A stretch of DNA of 64,000 nt, from assembly GCA_013180625.2 (NCBI GenBank), contig SNVD02012239.1, positions 434,001 through 498,000 of the forward strand, written 5' to 3'. Below are positions 35,799-47,229 of this stretch, one piece after another. The position numbers were made by a program, and so were the translations under genes. Below the pieces are notes generated by a model, which was given only the letters and a program-made list of their open reading frames with translations, ran no database searches and was not told the DNA's origin. Within the stretch, counting starts at the first letter, position 1, and every line of letters starts with the position of its first letter. Source of the stretch: Boswellia sacra (lineage: Eukaryota; Streptophyta; Magnoliopsida; Sapindales; Burseraceae).

Positions 35799-38700
35799 TG
35801 TCACACCCTGTGTCCAACATAGTAATACTGCAGCGGATAAGAACTTGCCAAGGGAACACAATCGTCGCTATGCCAAAATCCTCTCGTAATCTTTAACTGA
35901 TCGAATACCTGAGGTACACAACAGACTAGTGAGTATGAAACTCAGTAAGCAGCTAGAATTATAAAACTGGCGTAACACTCAAAATAAAACAATTAATAGC
36001 GATAACCATTTCAGAATACGATTACAATTCAATACTTATTCTATAATTATTGGTTACTGTTCATTTCTTGGTATACAAGCCAACAGTGCTTTACTAAGGA
36101 AATTAGAATATTGATTTCAGTGTTCAAGGAACACGCCCCTATGCGAGAAAACTTGCACGGCGACGCCAAGTTTCTGATTTCCAATCTGTTACAAATTCCA
36201 GTTTCGCGCTCCGGTGCCAAGGGAGGGCACACATGCGCCAACTCTCTATTCTCTCTTACTTGAGTCAGTGCAAGTAGCGCTTCAGCGTAAAAGGTATGGC
36301 GCAGCGATGCCAATTCTCTGCCTATATCTCTTTAGATTAGTTAAAGATGCACCCTTGCACCATTTAATTATGCTCCTGCGCCAACCCTGTATCAATGGCC
36401 ATTTCTTAGACCAATTCCTCTCTTATCCAGTTACATTCCTAATTCCATAAATACTTGTATATGGGTAATCAAGCATGGCTTTTCCATGTCAAAACTTATC
36501 ACATACACCCATTTACATACACATCTCATTTACACATAAACTTTCCACAAGTCGATCACATCCTCATGTGCTCCCATAAACATATAAATCATTTACACAT
36601 GAGTTTCCATAAGCTAGCTACATTGTTCATATGGATATCCATTTCACATAATTTCGGAAGCTTTCACAGTACAGTCACAGTTACTTAGGAACAGTGCTCT
36701 CTAATCAAGGTAGGACTTTTCGTCTCACAGTCAGTTCCCATACGTAGGCCTACCCATGAATCAGCTCAAGGCTAGTCTGACAATCCGGGTGATACCGGGC
36801 CCATGCTACCGAATCTCGTCTAGAGAAACACATGGTCCAGACCTCCCCTCAAGCCATGGGGATACAGAACAGTACAGATACATTCATAGGCCTACCCATG
36901 AAATAGCTCAAGGCTAGTCTGACAATTCGGGTGATACCGGGCCCATGCTACCGAATCTCATCTAGAGAAACACATGGTCCAGACCTCCCCTCAAGCCATG
37001 GGAGTACGTAACAGTACGGATACATTCAGATGCCTACACTTGAAATAGCTCGAGGCTAGTCTGACAATCCGGGTGATACCGGGCCCATGCTACCGAATCT
37101 CGTTTAGAGAAACACATGGTCCAAACCTCCCCTCGAGCTATGAGAGCCAAATATCCTAAGTTGTGGCATGCCACTTACATATCAGTTTTCACATTCAATC
37201 ACATAAGTGAAGCTCTATATTAAGCTTTCACTCACCTATCACATTTCACATTTCAGTCACATAAGTGAAGCTCTATATTAAGCTTTCACTCACATATCAC
37301 ATATCACATTTCAGTCACATAAGTGAAGCTCTATATTAAGCTTCTAACCCAATCACAACTTGTGACAATTCATTCACTTTAATGCTAGCATTTAATAGTA
37401 TCACATTTCACATTCGTCATTCAATATATTCTCATGGGCTTGGCATGTAATTTCAAATTCATAACACATCACGCAATGATGCATGCCTTCGCACATCACA
37501 GTATTGCAGTTTACTTCCATAATTGAGGTACTACGTAGGCTTCTCATTAATCACATAACACTCATAAACACAATAAGCCTACATATCTCACATACACTTA
37601 TGGATGTGCACAATCCACACATTGACATCATTTCTACACATATAGAACCCCATTGAATTCTTTATTAGTGCCAACCCTTCCATTACTCTTCGATGTATTT
37701 CAATCACATCGTTGCGTAACTATGTCCATGTATAACTAATCTCATTCAATTTCCACTCGTACACATTCATGGCACTCTAATACACATGATTTTTCAGACA
37801 TTCATTTGTCATGCCATCTCACATGAGGAAATAGTATCCTCGAATGTTTGGCATGTATTTCATTCTTCATATACACACATCGTTTCATTGGCAATATTAT
37901 TCAAGCCATATCACAACAAATTCACATATATGAGGGCACAGTCACATTTCTATATCTCACACACATAGAAGTTACACCAACATGTCAATCACATACACAT
38001 CAAAGTGTGTGAAATCACACATTTCATAAATCACTATAAAATCCAATCAAATCATTTCCTATATCAAGGTCCATGTATTCATGGCCCTGTACACATTCCA
38101 TCCACACAACTCACATATATTCACAATCACAGTCATTAAACACATTTCATTAATAGTTAATATCTGTTGTGTCCTCAGAAGGTTCTAGCTACTTACCTGG
38201 TTAGCCTTGCCTCTTAATTTCGTTGTCCTGTATTTCTTGACGAGCGGTTGTTTAAAGTTCATCTCTTTTTTTCTCCTTCCTCTCTGGTAACCATTGCCAT
38301 AGTTATGACACATTGATCAATGTCCATTTAGAAGTCATTAAATTGTTTATAGGTTAACAACAATTCAACCAACCAATAATATCATTTATTAAACTCTATC
38401 ACACACATATTGGTTGGATTATTATAATAAGAGGTTATTCATTTCCAATGATCACCAAAATTCTTGGAAATCAAATAGACATACATATTATAGTCCATGA
38501 ATTTTATTGAGTCAAAATAAGGTCATATACCCCTTGAAAATCCTTAATTTCATTCACACAGCAAATCTGTCTGCAGACCTCTCAACTGAACAGTGAAACT
38601 TTGAAGAATTTTATAAAATTTTACAATAACTAAATCTCTACCAAACTTTCCAGTATAAAACTAGACACATATGAGAGTCATTCCACCAAAAATCGTGATT

Positions 38701-39651
38701 TTCTAAGGAGCTTAAGGCAGTCAAACTAAATTTATTTCACAAACTCAGTTCTAGAACTTAACATTCACAGTTCTTTAAGTCCAGATTTGAAAAATCATAA
38801 CAATTCATACACAACTCCAAAAACCATCAAAATTTACAGTCTAATAGAAAACATACCCAAGGGTTTTCATATTAAAAATCACGAAATTTTACAAAGATTT
38901 GCCCCCTCAAATGGAGTTCATTTCTGCTGCCCTGTTTTAAAACAGGGGAATTCTCAATTTCGAACCAGAACTTCAAAAATTCATTATAATTCACACACTG
39001 CGAATTTTTGAGTGTTTCAAAATTCTATAAACTCCTTGAGATGTCTATTTTATCATATAAAAATTTCAGAGTCAGAAAACAACCACAGAATTTATAAGAA
39101 ATTTCGGACTAACCCCTGTTCAGAAAAGAGGCTCTGCAGAAATTTCACTCAATCATGTTTCCTAACTTCCCAAACATCATCCCTTCTCCTTCAATATACC
39201 ATAGCACATGTAATATTATGTTTTCTAACATGTATCATGAAGTATATAACATAAACACAAGATTAATCATAGTAGAATCTAACATTTTCCTTATAGAATT
39301 TCATGATTAGGCTCTAAAGGAAAAAGGAGAAGATGAATTTACCTTAATTTCCTTCTAGCTTATTCAATTTTCCTTGAATTTCACAAGAGAAGAAAGCAAA
39401 TTGAGAGAAAGAGAGAGGGCTGGAAACGTTTTGTAGAGACAAGAAAGAAAATAAAATTTTCTAGAATTCTCCCAAATTTATATAGATAAGGATTGGGTGA
39501 ATTTCATATAAGCCCTCCATTTTCCAATGCTTCCAAGTCACCCTATCATAGTTTTTAATTTGCTTTATCACCCTTACAATTATACAAAAGTACTAATAAT
39601 TTACATGCTTAAACACATAATAATTGTGGTTACGCATACTAGGGTGTTACA
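35799..39651 (-). repeat. Right LTR (5' LTR in element orientation), 3853 bp
   Basis: Copy of 30534-34387 shifted by 5265 bases. Differences seen include G/A near 30733, T/C near 30855, G/T near 31624 and indels near 33005 and 33366. Identity is over 99.5 percent by eye. Confidence 0.95.
39476..39485 (-). promoter_or_regulatory. TATA box of the 5' LTR of the long-LTR element
   Basis: Minus-strand CTATATAAAT lies about 170 bases from the LTR edge at 39651. The diverged solo LTR has CTCTATAAAAG at the matching place (62742-62752), which supports function. Confidence 0.65.
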
Positions 39652-39656
39652 TTTAT

Positions 39657-41139
39657 GCTGGATCTACTCCACAATTAGGTATCTTTACCTTTAAATAAAT
39701 AGACTATTAAATTATATACATCCTTCAGGGGTCAAGAGACATTACTAAAAGGACAATTATACAAGTCAGAAATAAAGAACTACTCGAAATTCTATGCCTT
39801 GAATTTTTCAACCAAAAAAATTAACTAGCTTGCGATAGTTTTACTGCGAAACTCGCACTTGCAACATCCATCGGTTAGCATATATTTATTTATAGAGCAG
39901 GGGACGCAAGATTAAATTTTGGCGCGATTGGATTTATGGCCAATAACATATTATAGACTAAAATAATAAAAATAATATCATTAATATAAATAAAATATGA
40001 AAAAAATATAATAATTGTATTAAAATTGTATTAACTTAATCATGTATTAAATAAGAATTTAACATTGTTTCTTATTTCCTATAATTGATTCTATGCGTAA
40101 TAGAAAATACAATTACGGTAAAAACTACAAGAGTGAGAATATTTATTTTTTTTCTATTTATTTAATATATAGGATAATAATTATTCCTCTAATAAAAACT
40201 TTTTTACACAAAAAAATATTTAATTAGGGAGTCTTATTTTTCTATTTAAGAATATTTAATTAATTAAATATAATAAAAACAAAAAAATTTGTGGATTCAA
40301 AATTCAAAATATTAATTATATCTTTACATGAATTTAGTTATATAAAATATTTAAGGAGACCGAAATAGTTTTATATGATTTTAAAATTTTTTTAATAATA
40401 TTTATTAAACCTAAGCTCGTGTGTGTATATATGTGTATACGCATATGTATATATAGAGAGAGAGAAGAGAGGAATTACTTAAATTCCATCTCATCTCAAC
40501 CATTTGCTATTCATAATCATGATCATCTACTTAGAATAAATCCAGAACATTATAGAATGGAATAGACATGTAAAAACCAACTTTCTTTATTATCGGTATC
40601 AGGGTTAATTTGATTATACATATTCTGAGATTAATTTGTTTTTGATAACTACTCTAATCATTATAGTTGATGATGATCTTGACCCTCCTCGGTTATCACT
40701 TCTTTTGCTTTGTCTTTAATCCTGAGATTTATGTTCACATCTTAGTGATTAATCCGTCATATATATATATATATATATATACATATATATTAAAACATCG
40801 ATAGAGTTCCATCAATGATGTCATGTAGTTACACATACCATCTTTAACCTATTTTTATTAATAATTAATTAATCCAGTACAGAATAATAATTAACATTAC
40901 TTGATGGATCCTTGTTCTTCTCGATCGATATTTAATTCCGGCAATAGGTCCTCACACAAATATTATAAAACAGTTGATTCTTAATCCACATACAGTCTAT
41001 GTACAACTGCAGGATTAATATATTTCCTTTATTAAGAGAACGTGACAAACAAAATGATATTGCAGGCTTGATCCCTTCGCCACAATTAATTTCTGAGAAA
41101 CAAAATGATCAATAGATACTCTTTTATTCATTATAAAAT
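39657..41139. other. AT-rich intergenic DNA
   Basis: No gene seen. It has a GT/AT-rich stretch near 40420-40465 and an (AT)n run at 40759-40780. Confidence 0.6.
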
Positions 41140-42086
41140 TCTAAACCGCGTTGCATGCAGTGCCCTGTGACCCTTCTCCTTTATATTTATATAGAAATTA
41201 ACGATAATTCAAATTAATCATATATATATACGCAAACCGAAAGAAATTAATTAAATTAAAATAAAAAGCTGTAGTCCCCAGTGCAATGAAAGCCGGTAGC
41301 CCAAAAGCTAGCTTCCAAATTATGGCACGCGGTCCGCGGTTTCAATTAACCTTCAAGTTGATGCCCTTTTGGTTTTTGGTGCATGCAGGTCAAAGAAGCT
41401 AAAAAGCTTATTTCCATCAATTCATAATCGCTAATTTATTTTAATTTTGATGACAAACAAAAAAGTCTTTTACCTTGATTATTGCTAATATATGTCCCAC
41501 TGAAAGAACCCAAAGAAAACAAACCAGAGGAATGAAAATATATTCAATACAAGAGAGATAATTTTATTGATGAATTCAAAGACTTAAATACAACAAATCA
41601 GAATCAGACTTAAACAGAAAAATAGGCAACATGTAACCCATAACTAATAACTCCTAAGCTTATGGGCTCTCCCAAAAGAATTGGTAAAACACGAATCGGT
41701 AAAACACATACCCAACTTACAATAAAATAAGACCACAAATATTTATTCTGCTAAGCAACAAAATAAAAGCTTTGACACCCACATCAAATTTCCTTTCTTA
41801 AAAAAATTCCCCAGGAAAAGCAAACGAAACAGTTGCTATCAGCTTGACTGAAAATTTACAATATATCAATCAATGCGCGTCATGCACGTGACAAAATGCT
41901 TGTGAAATAAATGCGAGAGGTTGATCAAGATATATAAAAACTGCACCAACAACACTTTCATGTATTCTTACATATATTTACTCTTACATATCATTACAAG
42001 ACAATAGAGAGAGTGCTTGAGATTTGGGGGGGCGGGAGAGGCAAGGAGAGAAGGGAAGAGTAGAGTTGACTAGAGGAGGTGCAGCT
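41140..42086 (+). promoter_or_regulatory. Promoter and 5' leader of MLO-A
   Basis: A TATA box TATATAAAAA lies at 41931-41940, about 150 bases before the ATG. A G-box CACGTG (41885-41890), a site for bHLH or bZIP factors, lies 41 bases before the TATA box. Much of the region recurs as a diverged block at 25915-26440. Transcription start is inferred, not seen. Confidence 0.6.
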
Positions 42087-45000
42087 ATGGCGGAAGGAAA
42101 TGAAACAACCTTAGAGTTCACTCCTACGTGGGTGGTGGCTGTTGTTTGCAGTGTCATCGTTATCATTTCTCTTGCAGTCGAACGATTCCTCCATTACCTC
42201 GGCAAGGCATGTGTACATCTACTTCTGAAGATAACTTTCTTGCTTTCATGTTTATATGATTGTATTTGTATATATTAATGGTAAATGGTTACATTATTCT
42301 TTGTTTTCTATTGCAGTTTTTGAAGCGGAAGAAGCAAAAGCCTCTCTTTGAGGCCTTGCAGAAGATCAAAGAAGGTGTGTATATATGTATATATGTATAT
42401 ATATGCTATTAAATTATTGGAAACCTTTTTTTTTTTCGGTTTTGATGATTAATTGTATATTTTGTGTATTGTTGATGGGTTGATGATGGTGTGGAATATG
42501 CAGAGTTAATGCTTTTGGGGTTCATATCACTGCTTCTCACAGTGTTTCAAAACAGGATTGCCAGATTCTGCATATCTGAGGCCTTGGCCAGCAAGTGGTT
42601 GCCTTGCCAAAAAGAGGATGAAGCAAAAGAGGATACCACGACAACTGCCCATTTTCAATCCTTCTTCTCCTCTTTTGTTTCCCCTCAAAGCACTGGTCGT
42701 CACCTCCTCGCCTCTAGCAGTAAGGATTATTGTTCCGAAAAGGTAAAAATCAATATGTGGTTTTCAATTTTCAGTAATAGGTATCTACTTTCTTGGTAAA
42801 TATTCTCTTTAATAAGTTTTGATGTGTTTGTGAGTGGAGTGGTTGACTTGATGAGGAATTTATAGTACATTCTTGCATTCCCACTTTCCGCAAGTTTTGA
42901 GTCCTCTTCTGGATCGCACTCAGATGGATGGTTTGAAAATTGCTTCTGTGCTTCCACATGTGGGTTGACAAAAGTGATATTAATAAATGAAGATTTATGT
43001 TAATGTTGGTAACTCAACCGAGCCAACAAGTTATCTTTTCATTTAATTGGTCATGAATAATAGATGATAAAGAGTTAAGCCATAAGTGAAATTGAAACTT
43101 CAGCACTTGAATTAAGCATATTATTAGTTCTAAAAACTGAATTTGATTAAAGATATTGGCCCGACAATTTATTTAAGCGCTAATTAAAGTTCAACTATTA
43201 ATGGTCGAAAAAATTTGACAGATTATGGTGTTTCATAGAATCGAAAGATCTTAACACTTCCTTTATTACCTTCACTTTCATTACAGGGAAAAGTCCCCTT
43301 GTTGTCTACCACAGCATTGCATCATCTTCACATATTTATCTTTGTGCTAGCCGTTGCTCATGTGACTTTCTGTGTTCTAACCATTCTGTTTGGAGGAGCA
43401 AAGGTAATTAACTGAGTTTGGACGCGTTGTTGTTCCAAAGATTTTAAGTTTTCTGGCTTTAGTTTTGACTACTGACAATGAATAAGTCCTCCAAATTTTA
43501 GATACGTCAATGGAAACACTGGGAAGATTCTGCCGCAGAAAAGGACTATGATGCAGAAGAGGGTAATGAATTTTAGCAGCAAATTCAACATAGAAGTCCT
43601 TTAATTCTTTGAGATTCTTTATTATCCAACTGCTTTGGTGTGCATTTATGGTTATTTAAGGCCTGTTTTATTTTGTGCAGTTTTGAAAAACAAGTTCACC
43701 CATGTGCAAGAACATGATTTTATCAAGGATCGTTTTCAGGGCGTTGGAAAATTTGATGCCTTGCTAGGTTGGTTGGTAAGTCAGAAGTTGAAAACTGCCA
43801 CTGAAATTATTTTAAGCACTCGTCACTTTGTGCCTTTCTTTTCTTTTCTGGTAGTCCAAAGTCAAAGATTTGGATTTATTTTATAAGTGCTTTTCTATTA
43901 GGATTTAACAGTCCATGCTAGTATTATGGCATTGTTTAGACCTATCATGTAACAATTCTTCAAAATTTCTGTTAATTAGCATTATTTAGACCTATCGTGC
44001 ACCGATTCTTCAAAATTTCTGTTAATTACAAAAGAAATGTTGAAATGCTATGTAGAATTGACACAAAGGAAGACAATTTGTAAAGTTCTTACAAAATTAA
44101 GAAAGTAGCAAATGCGAATTAGCAATTGCTCTGCTTCATTACAATGGCAGTCAAAACAGAGTGCTCTGTTCTGACTTCGCTATAGTTTGATAAATCCTCC
44201 TATTGGCAACACTTGAAAACACTCTGTCAGCCCAAGCTGGAGGTCATTAATTAAAAAAAATTAGAGAACATTAAATATATTTCATTTCTATATTTAACGA
44301 GCAACATATAATTGGAGGCATGGTTTCACTTCTATTTTTCAGCAATCATTTCTCAAGCAGTTCTATGGATCTGTAAGCAAATCAGATTACACCACTCTGC
44401 GACTAGGATTCATCATGGTAAGCTTGCTTGGAATTCTAATCTTCTCAATGACTTTTTCTTCATCAGGAAGTTGATGGTACATGAGTACTTTCTTTAACCA
44501 CTTATGTCAATTTGTTTTCCATAACTTTATTATTTCCTCTTACAGAATCATTGCAGGGGAAACCCGAAATTTGATTTCCACAAGTACATGATGCGTGCCT
44601 TTGAAGCTGATTTTAAGAGGGTTGTTGGAATCAGGTTAGCTACAATTATGTTACAAACTGAATTGTGGCATTATCTTCTTAATGAATATATTTTGCTGTT
44701 TAAACTTTAGAGAACTCCTGCATCAAGCATAGAATAATATACAAACCTGATTCTTTGTAGTTGGTAAATCTTACTAATTGTTAACTGCACAAATTGCAGC
44801 TGGTATCTTTGGTTATTTGTGGTCATTTTCTTGTTGCTGAATGTTCACGGTAAGTTATTTCATATAACTCAGATGATTTCAATCATTTTTGTGCTTGTAA
44901 TCATACCATTTTTTTAATTTTGAACCATTCTTCTAATTACTTGCTACAAAGAGGCATAATTTTTATTTTTCCTATGCAGATTGGCATGCATATACTTATA

Positions 45001-46089
45001 TTGCATTCATTCCCATGATTGTAAGTTACTCAAACATTTCCTCCTATTATACCACTGATTTCATTCCCATAAAATTAGTTACTGTCATTTTGCCTATGTA
45101 GTAATGCAATATGATTAGTCGAAGTCTAATTAAATTACTATTATTCTTTTACATGGTACTTCAAGAAGTCTTAGAGATACTTGTTGTTCTCTGTCTATGT
45201 TGCAGCTTTTACTTGCTGTGGGCACAAAGCTGGAGCATATAATCAGCCAATTGGCCCATGAGGTTGCTGAGAAACATATTGCTGTTGAAGGAGACTTGGT
45301 CGTTAAGCCTTCAGATGATCACTTCTGGTTTCATAGGCCGCGGCTAATTCTCTTATTGATTCATATAATCCTATTCCAAAATTCTTTTGAATTAGCAGTT
45401 TTCTTCTGGATTTGGGTAAAAATATATACAGTTATAGCATAGTCCACCTGCGACATTCATATAATAGATCACTTCATGTTGATCATAGTTGACTAATCAG
45501 TAATCAATGCATTGTTACAGATTCAATACAAATTTGACTCCTGCATGATGGGAAAAGTTAAATTTATCATCCCAAGACTTGTTATAGGGTAAAATTACAA
45601 ACAATATTTTCTTACTTAAATCTTTTATGTTTTCACTCAAATTCTCATTAATTTATGTTAACTTGCAATATTTTCAGAGCGTTTGTTCAGTTCCTTTGCA
45701 GCTATAGCACCCTACCTCTTTATGCACTTGTCACACAGGTGATCAGTTGGAAATATTATCATCAAGAATTTATATTATATTTTGTGCACTCCGTACTGAG
45801 AGGGTTCTAAGCTAAAAAAGATTTGATTTGCTTTGAAATGTAGATGGGGAGTTCATTCAATAAAGCTTTCTTCGATGAGAATGTACGAGAAGGGCTTGTT
45901 GGCTGGGCTAAGCAGGCAAAGAAGAATATAGGATTGAGAAAAGCTGCGAATGCTTCTAGCCAAGTGGGTCACAAGGAGGAATCTCCATTAATGGCAGTTC
46001 AGTTGGCCACAAAAGTTCTGGACAAGGACTCTGCAATGGAAGAAGGTTATGCAGGAGATCAGATTAAGCCAGAAAGAGACTCCAATTAA
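42087..46089 (+). CDS. MLO: MLO-like seven-transmembrane protein, copy A
   Basis: MLO proteins are plant plasma-membrane proteins with seven helices and a cytosolic calmodulin-binding tail; recent work treats some as calcium channels. Exons: 42087-42206, 42317-42374, 42504-42742, 43287-43403, 43502-43562, 43681-43775, 44343-44417, 44546-44634, 44800-44849, 44980-45020, 45206-45415, 45521-45588, 45678-45738, 45844-46089. They sum to 1530 bases (509 residues), in frame throughout. Helix 1 is residues 14-34 and helix 2 about 61-80. Exon 4 gives helix 3, and exons 9-13 the rest. The tail REGLVGWAKQAKKN (Trp about 449) is the calmodulin-binding site. Intron 1 begins with GC (AAG|GCATGT) instead of GT. 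By eye the N terminus resembles the MLO1/13/15 group, not the mildew-susceptibility clade. ATG 42087 is chosen by alignment with copy B. Confidence 0.95.
42207..42316 (+). other. GC-AG intron 1 of MLO-A
   Basis: The coding match to copy B fixes the exon end at GGCAAG (42206). The intron then starts GCATGT and ends TTGCAG at 42316. Copy B has a normal GTACGC donor at the same place. Confidence 0.85.
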
Positions 46090-47060
46090 TGGATTCAAAT
46101 GATCAAACTCAAGTTAATAATAATTTCAGTCCTATACCTTGATCCAAGCTATTATGCTTAAGACTGTCAATTTTGGCAACTTTTCGACGTTAGAAATTGT
46201 AGTATCTGTATGTAAGATCAACAGTCACAAAGCCAAACAAGGGTTTTGGTGTATAATTGTTATATACAAATTTTCTTGTAAGAATCCATAGTAAATCAGC
46301 CAAAAGAAAGAAAGCTTAGAGGATCAATTCTTAATTTCTTTACATATTTTCGAATCTTTAGCTTGTTAATTTTTTGGGCAATAATTGGACGAGAATTAGA
46401 ATCTTCTTCTAATCCGAGTTCTTCTAAGTTTTTACGCAATATGGATTTTATCATCTATAAGTGATTAAGATGTATGACGATTTTTCCTTTAGTCAAAATT
46501 AAATTAATCATCAAAGAATCCAGATCATTTGTACAATTGATGACATCAGGTCTTCATGCAGATCCTAGGTAACCTTTTTACTTCAATATTACAACTGCTT
46601 TTAATTAAAAGTTATACCCAGCATCAATTCTCAGATAAGTACCAGCCAATAACAGATAAAAAAATTTAGAAAAATAGAATAACTCTAATGTGGAAACTTT
46701 GCGTTGTCACCAGGTGCACAGAAGCATTGACATGTTGGACTATTCAAAAGCTGACATCGATGATCTGATCGCCAGAAACCTATATTTACACAACAATCTC
46801 ACCAAGATATTGAATACGCTATGTATTATTCTGTAATGTTCTCATATATGTTGTCAATTAATCAGTCAAAGGGAAATGAAAGCTTGGCTGTAATGTCTCG
46901 GAGTGGAAAGCGCAGGAGACGCTCCAAATTTAGAAAATGATAGCATGGCTTTACGCAACCAAATATAGATAGCTCAAGTTAAATAGATATAATTTTCTTT
47001 TTTGGTGGTATTTCAATATTTAAGCAAGCTTTGGGAGATCGTAAGTAGAGAGGGAAGACC
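46090..47060. other. Spacer between the MLO genes
   Basis: Holds the 3' untranslated region of copy A and the upstream region of copy B. No other gene and no clear TATA box are visible. Unlike the region before MLO-A, it does not obviously share the promoter blocks found at 25915. Confidence 0.5.
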
Positions 47061-47189
47061 ATGGCCGCTGGAGGAGGGCCAACGTTAGAGCACACGCCGA
47101 CATGGGTTGTCGCTGTGGTTTGTAGCGTGATCGTTATAATATCTCTAACCGTTGAACGCCTCCTCCATTACTTTGGCAAGGTACGCAAA

Positions 47190-47229
<40 letters not shown>

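Larger units (their letters stand above)
30534..39651 (-). mobile_element. Young non-autonomous gypsy derivative with 3.85-kb LTRs, 9118 bp
   Basis: Two near-identical LTRs (30534-34387, 35799-39651) bracket a 1.4-kb interior. A perfect target duplication TTTAT lies at 30529-30533 and 39652-39656. Orientation is minus. The primer-binding site TGGTATCAGAGC is the complement of 35783-35794 next to the right LTR, and the purine tract is the complement of 34388-34401 next to the left LTR. The interior keeps only decayed gypsy pol pieces. The outline is that of a LARD, and the pieces resemble chromovirus (Tekay/Del-type) elements. About a dozen differences between the LTRs imply a recent insertion. 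It must have been mobilised by another element. Confidence 0.93.

Noticed and set aside
30534..39651. The two 3.85-kb blocks as a tandem gene-segment duplication
   Set aside because: TG...CA ends, a primer-binding site, a purine tract and a TTTAT target duplication show that they are LTRs.
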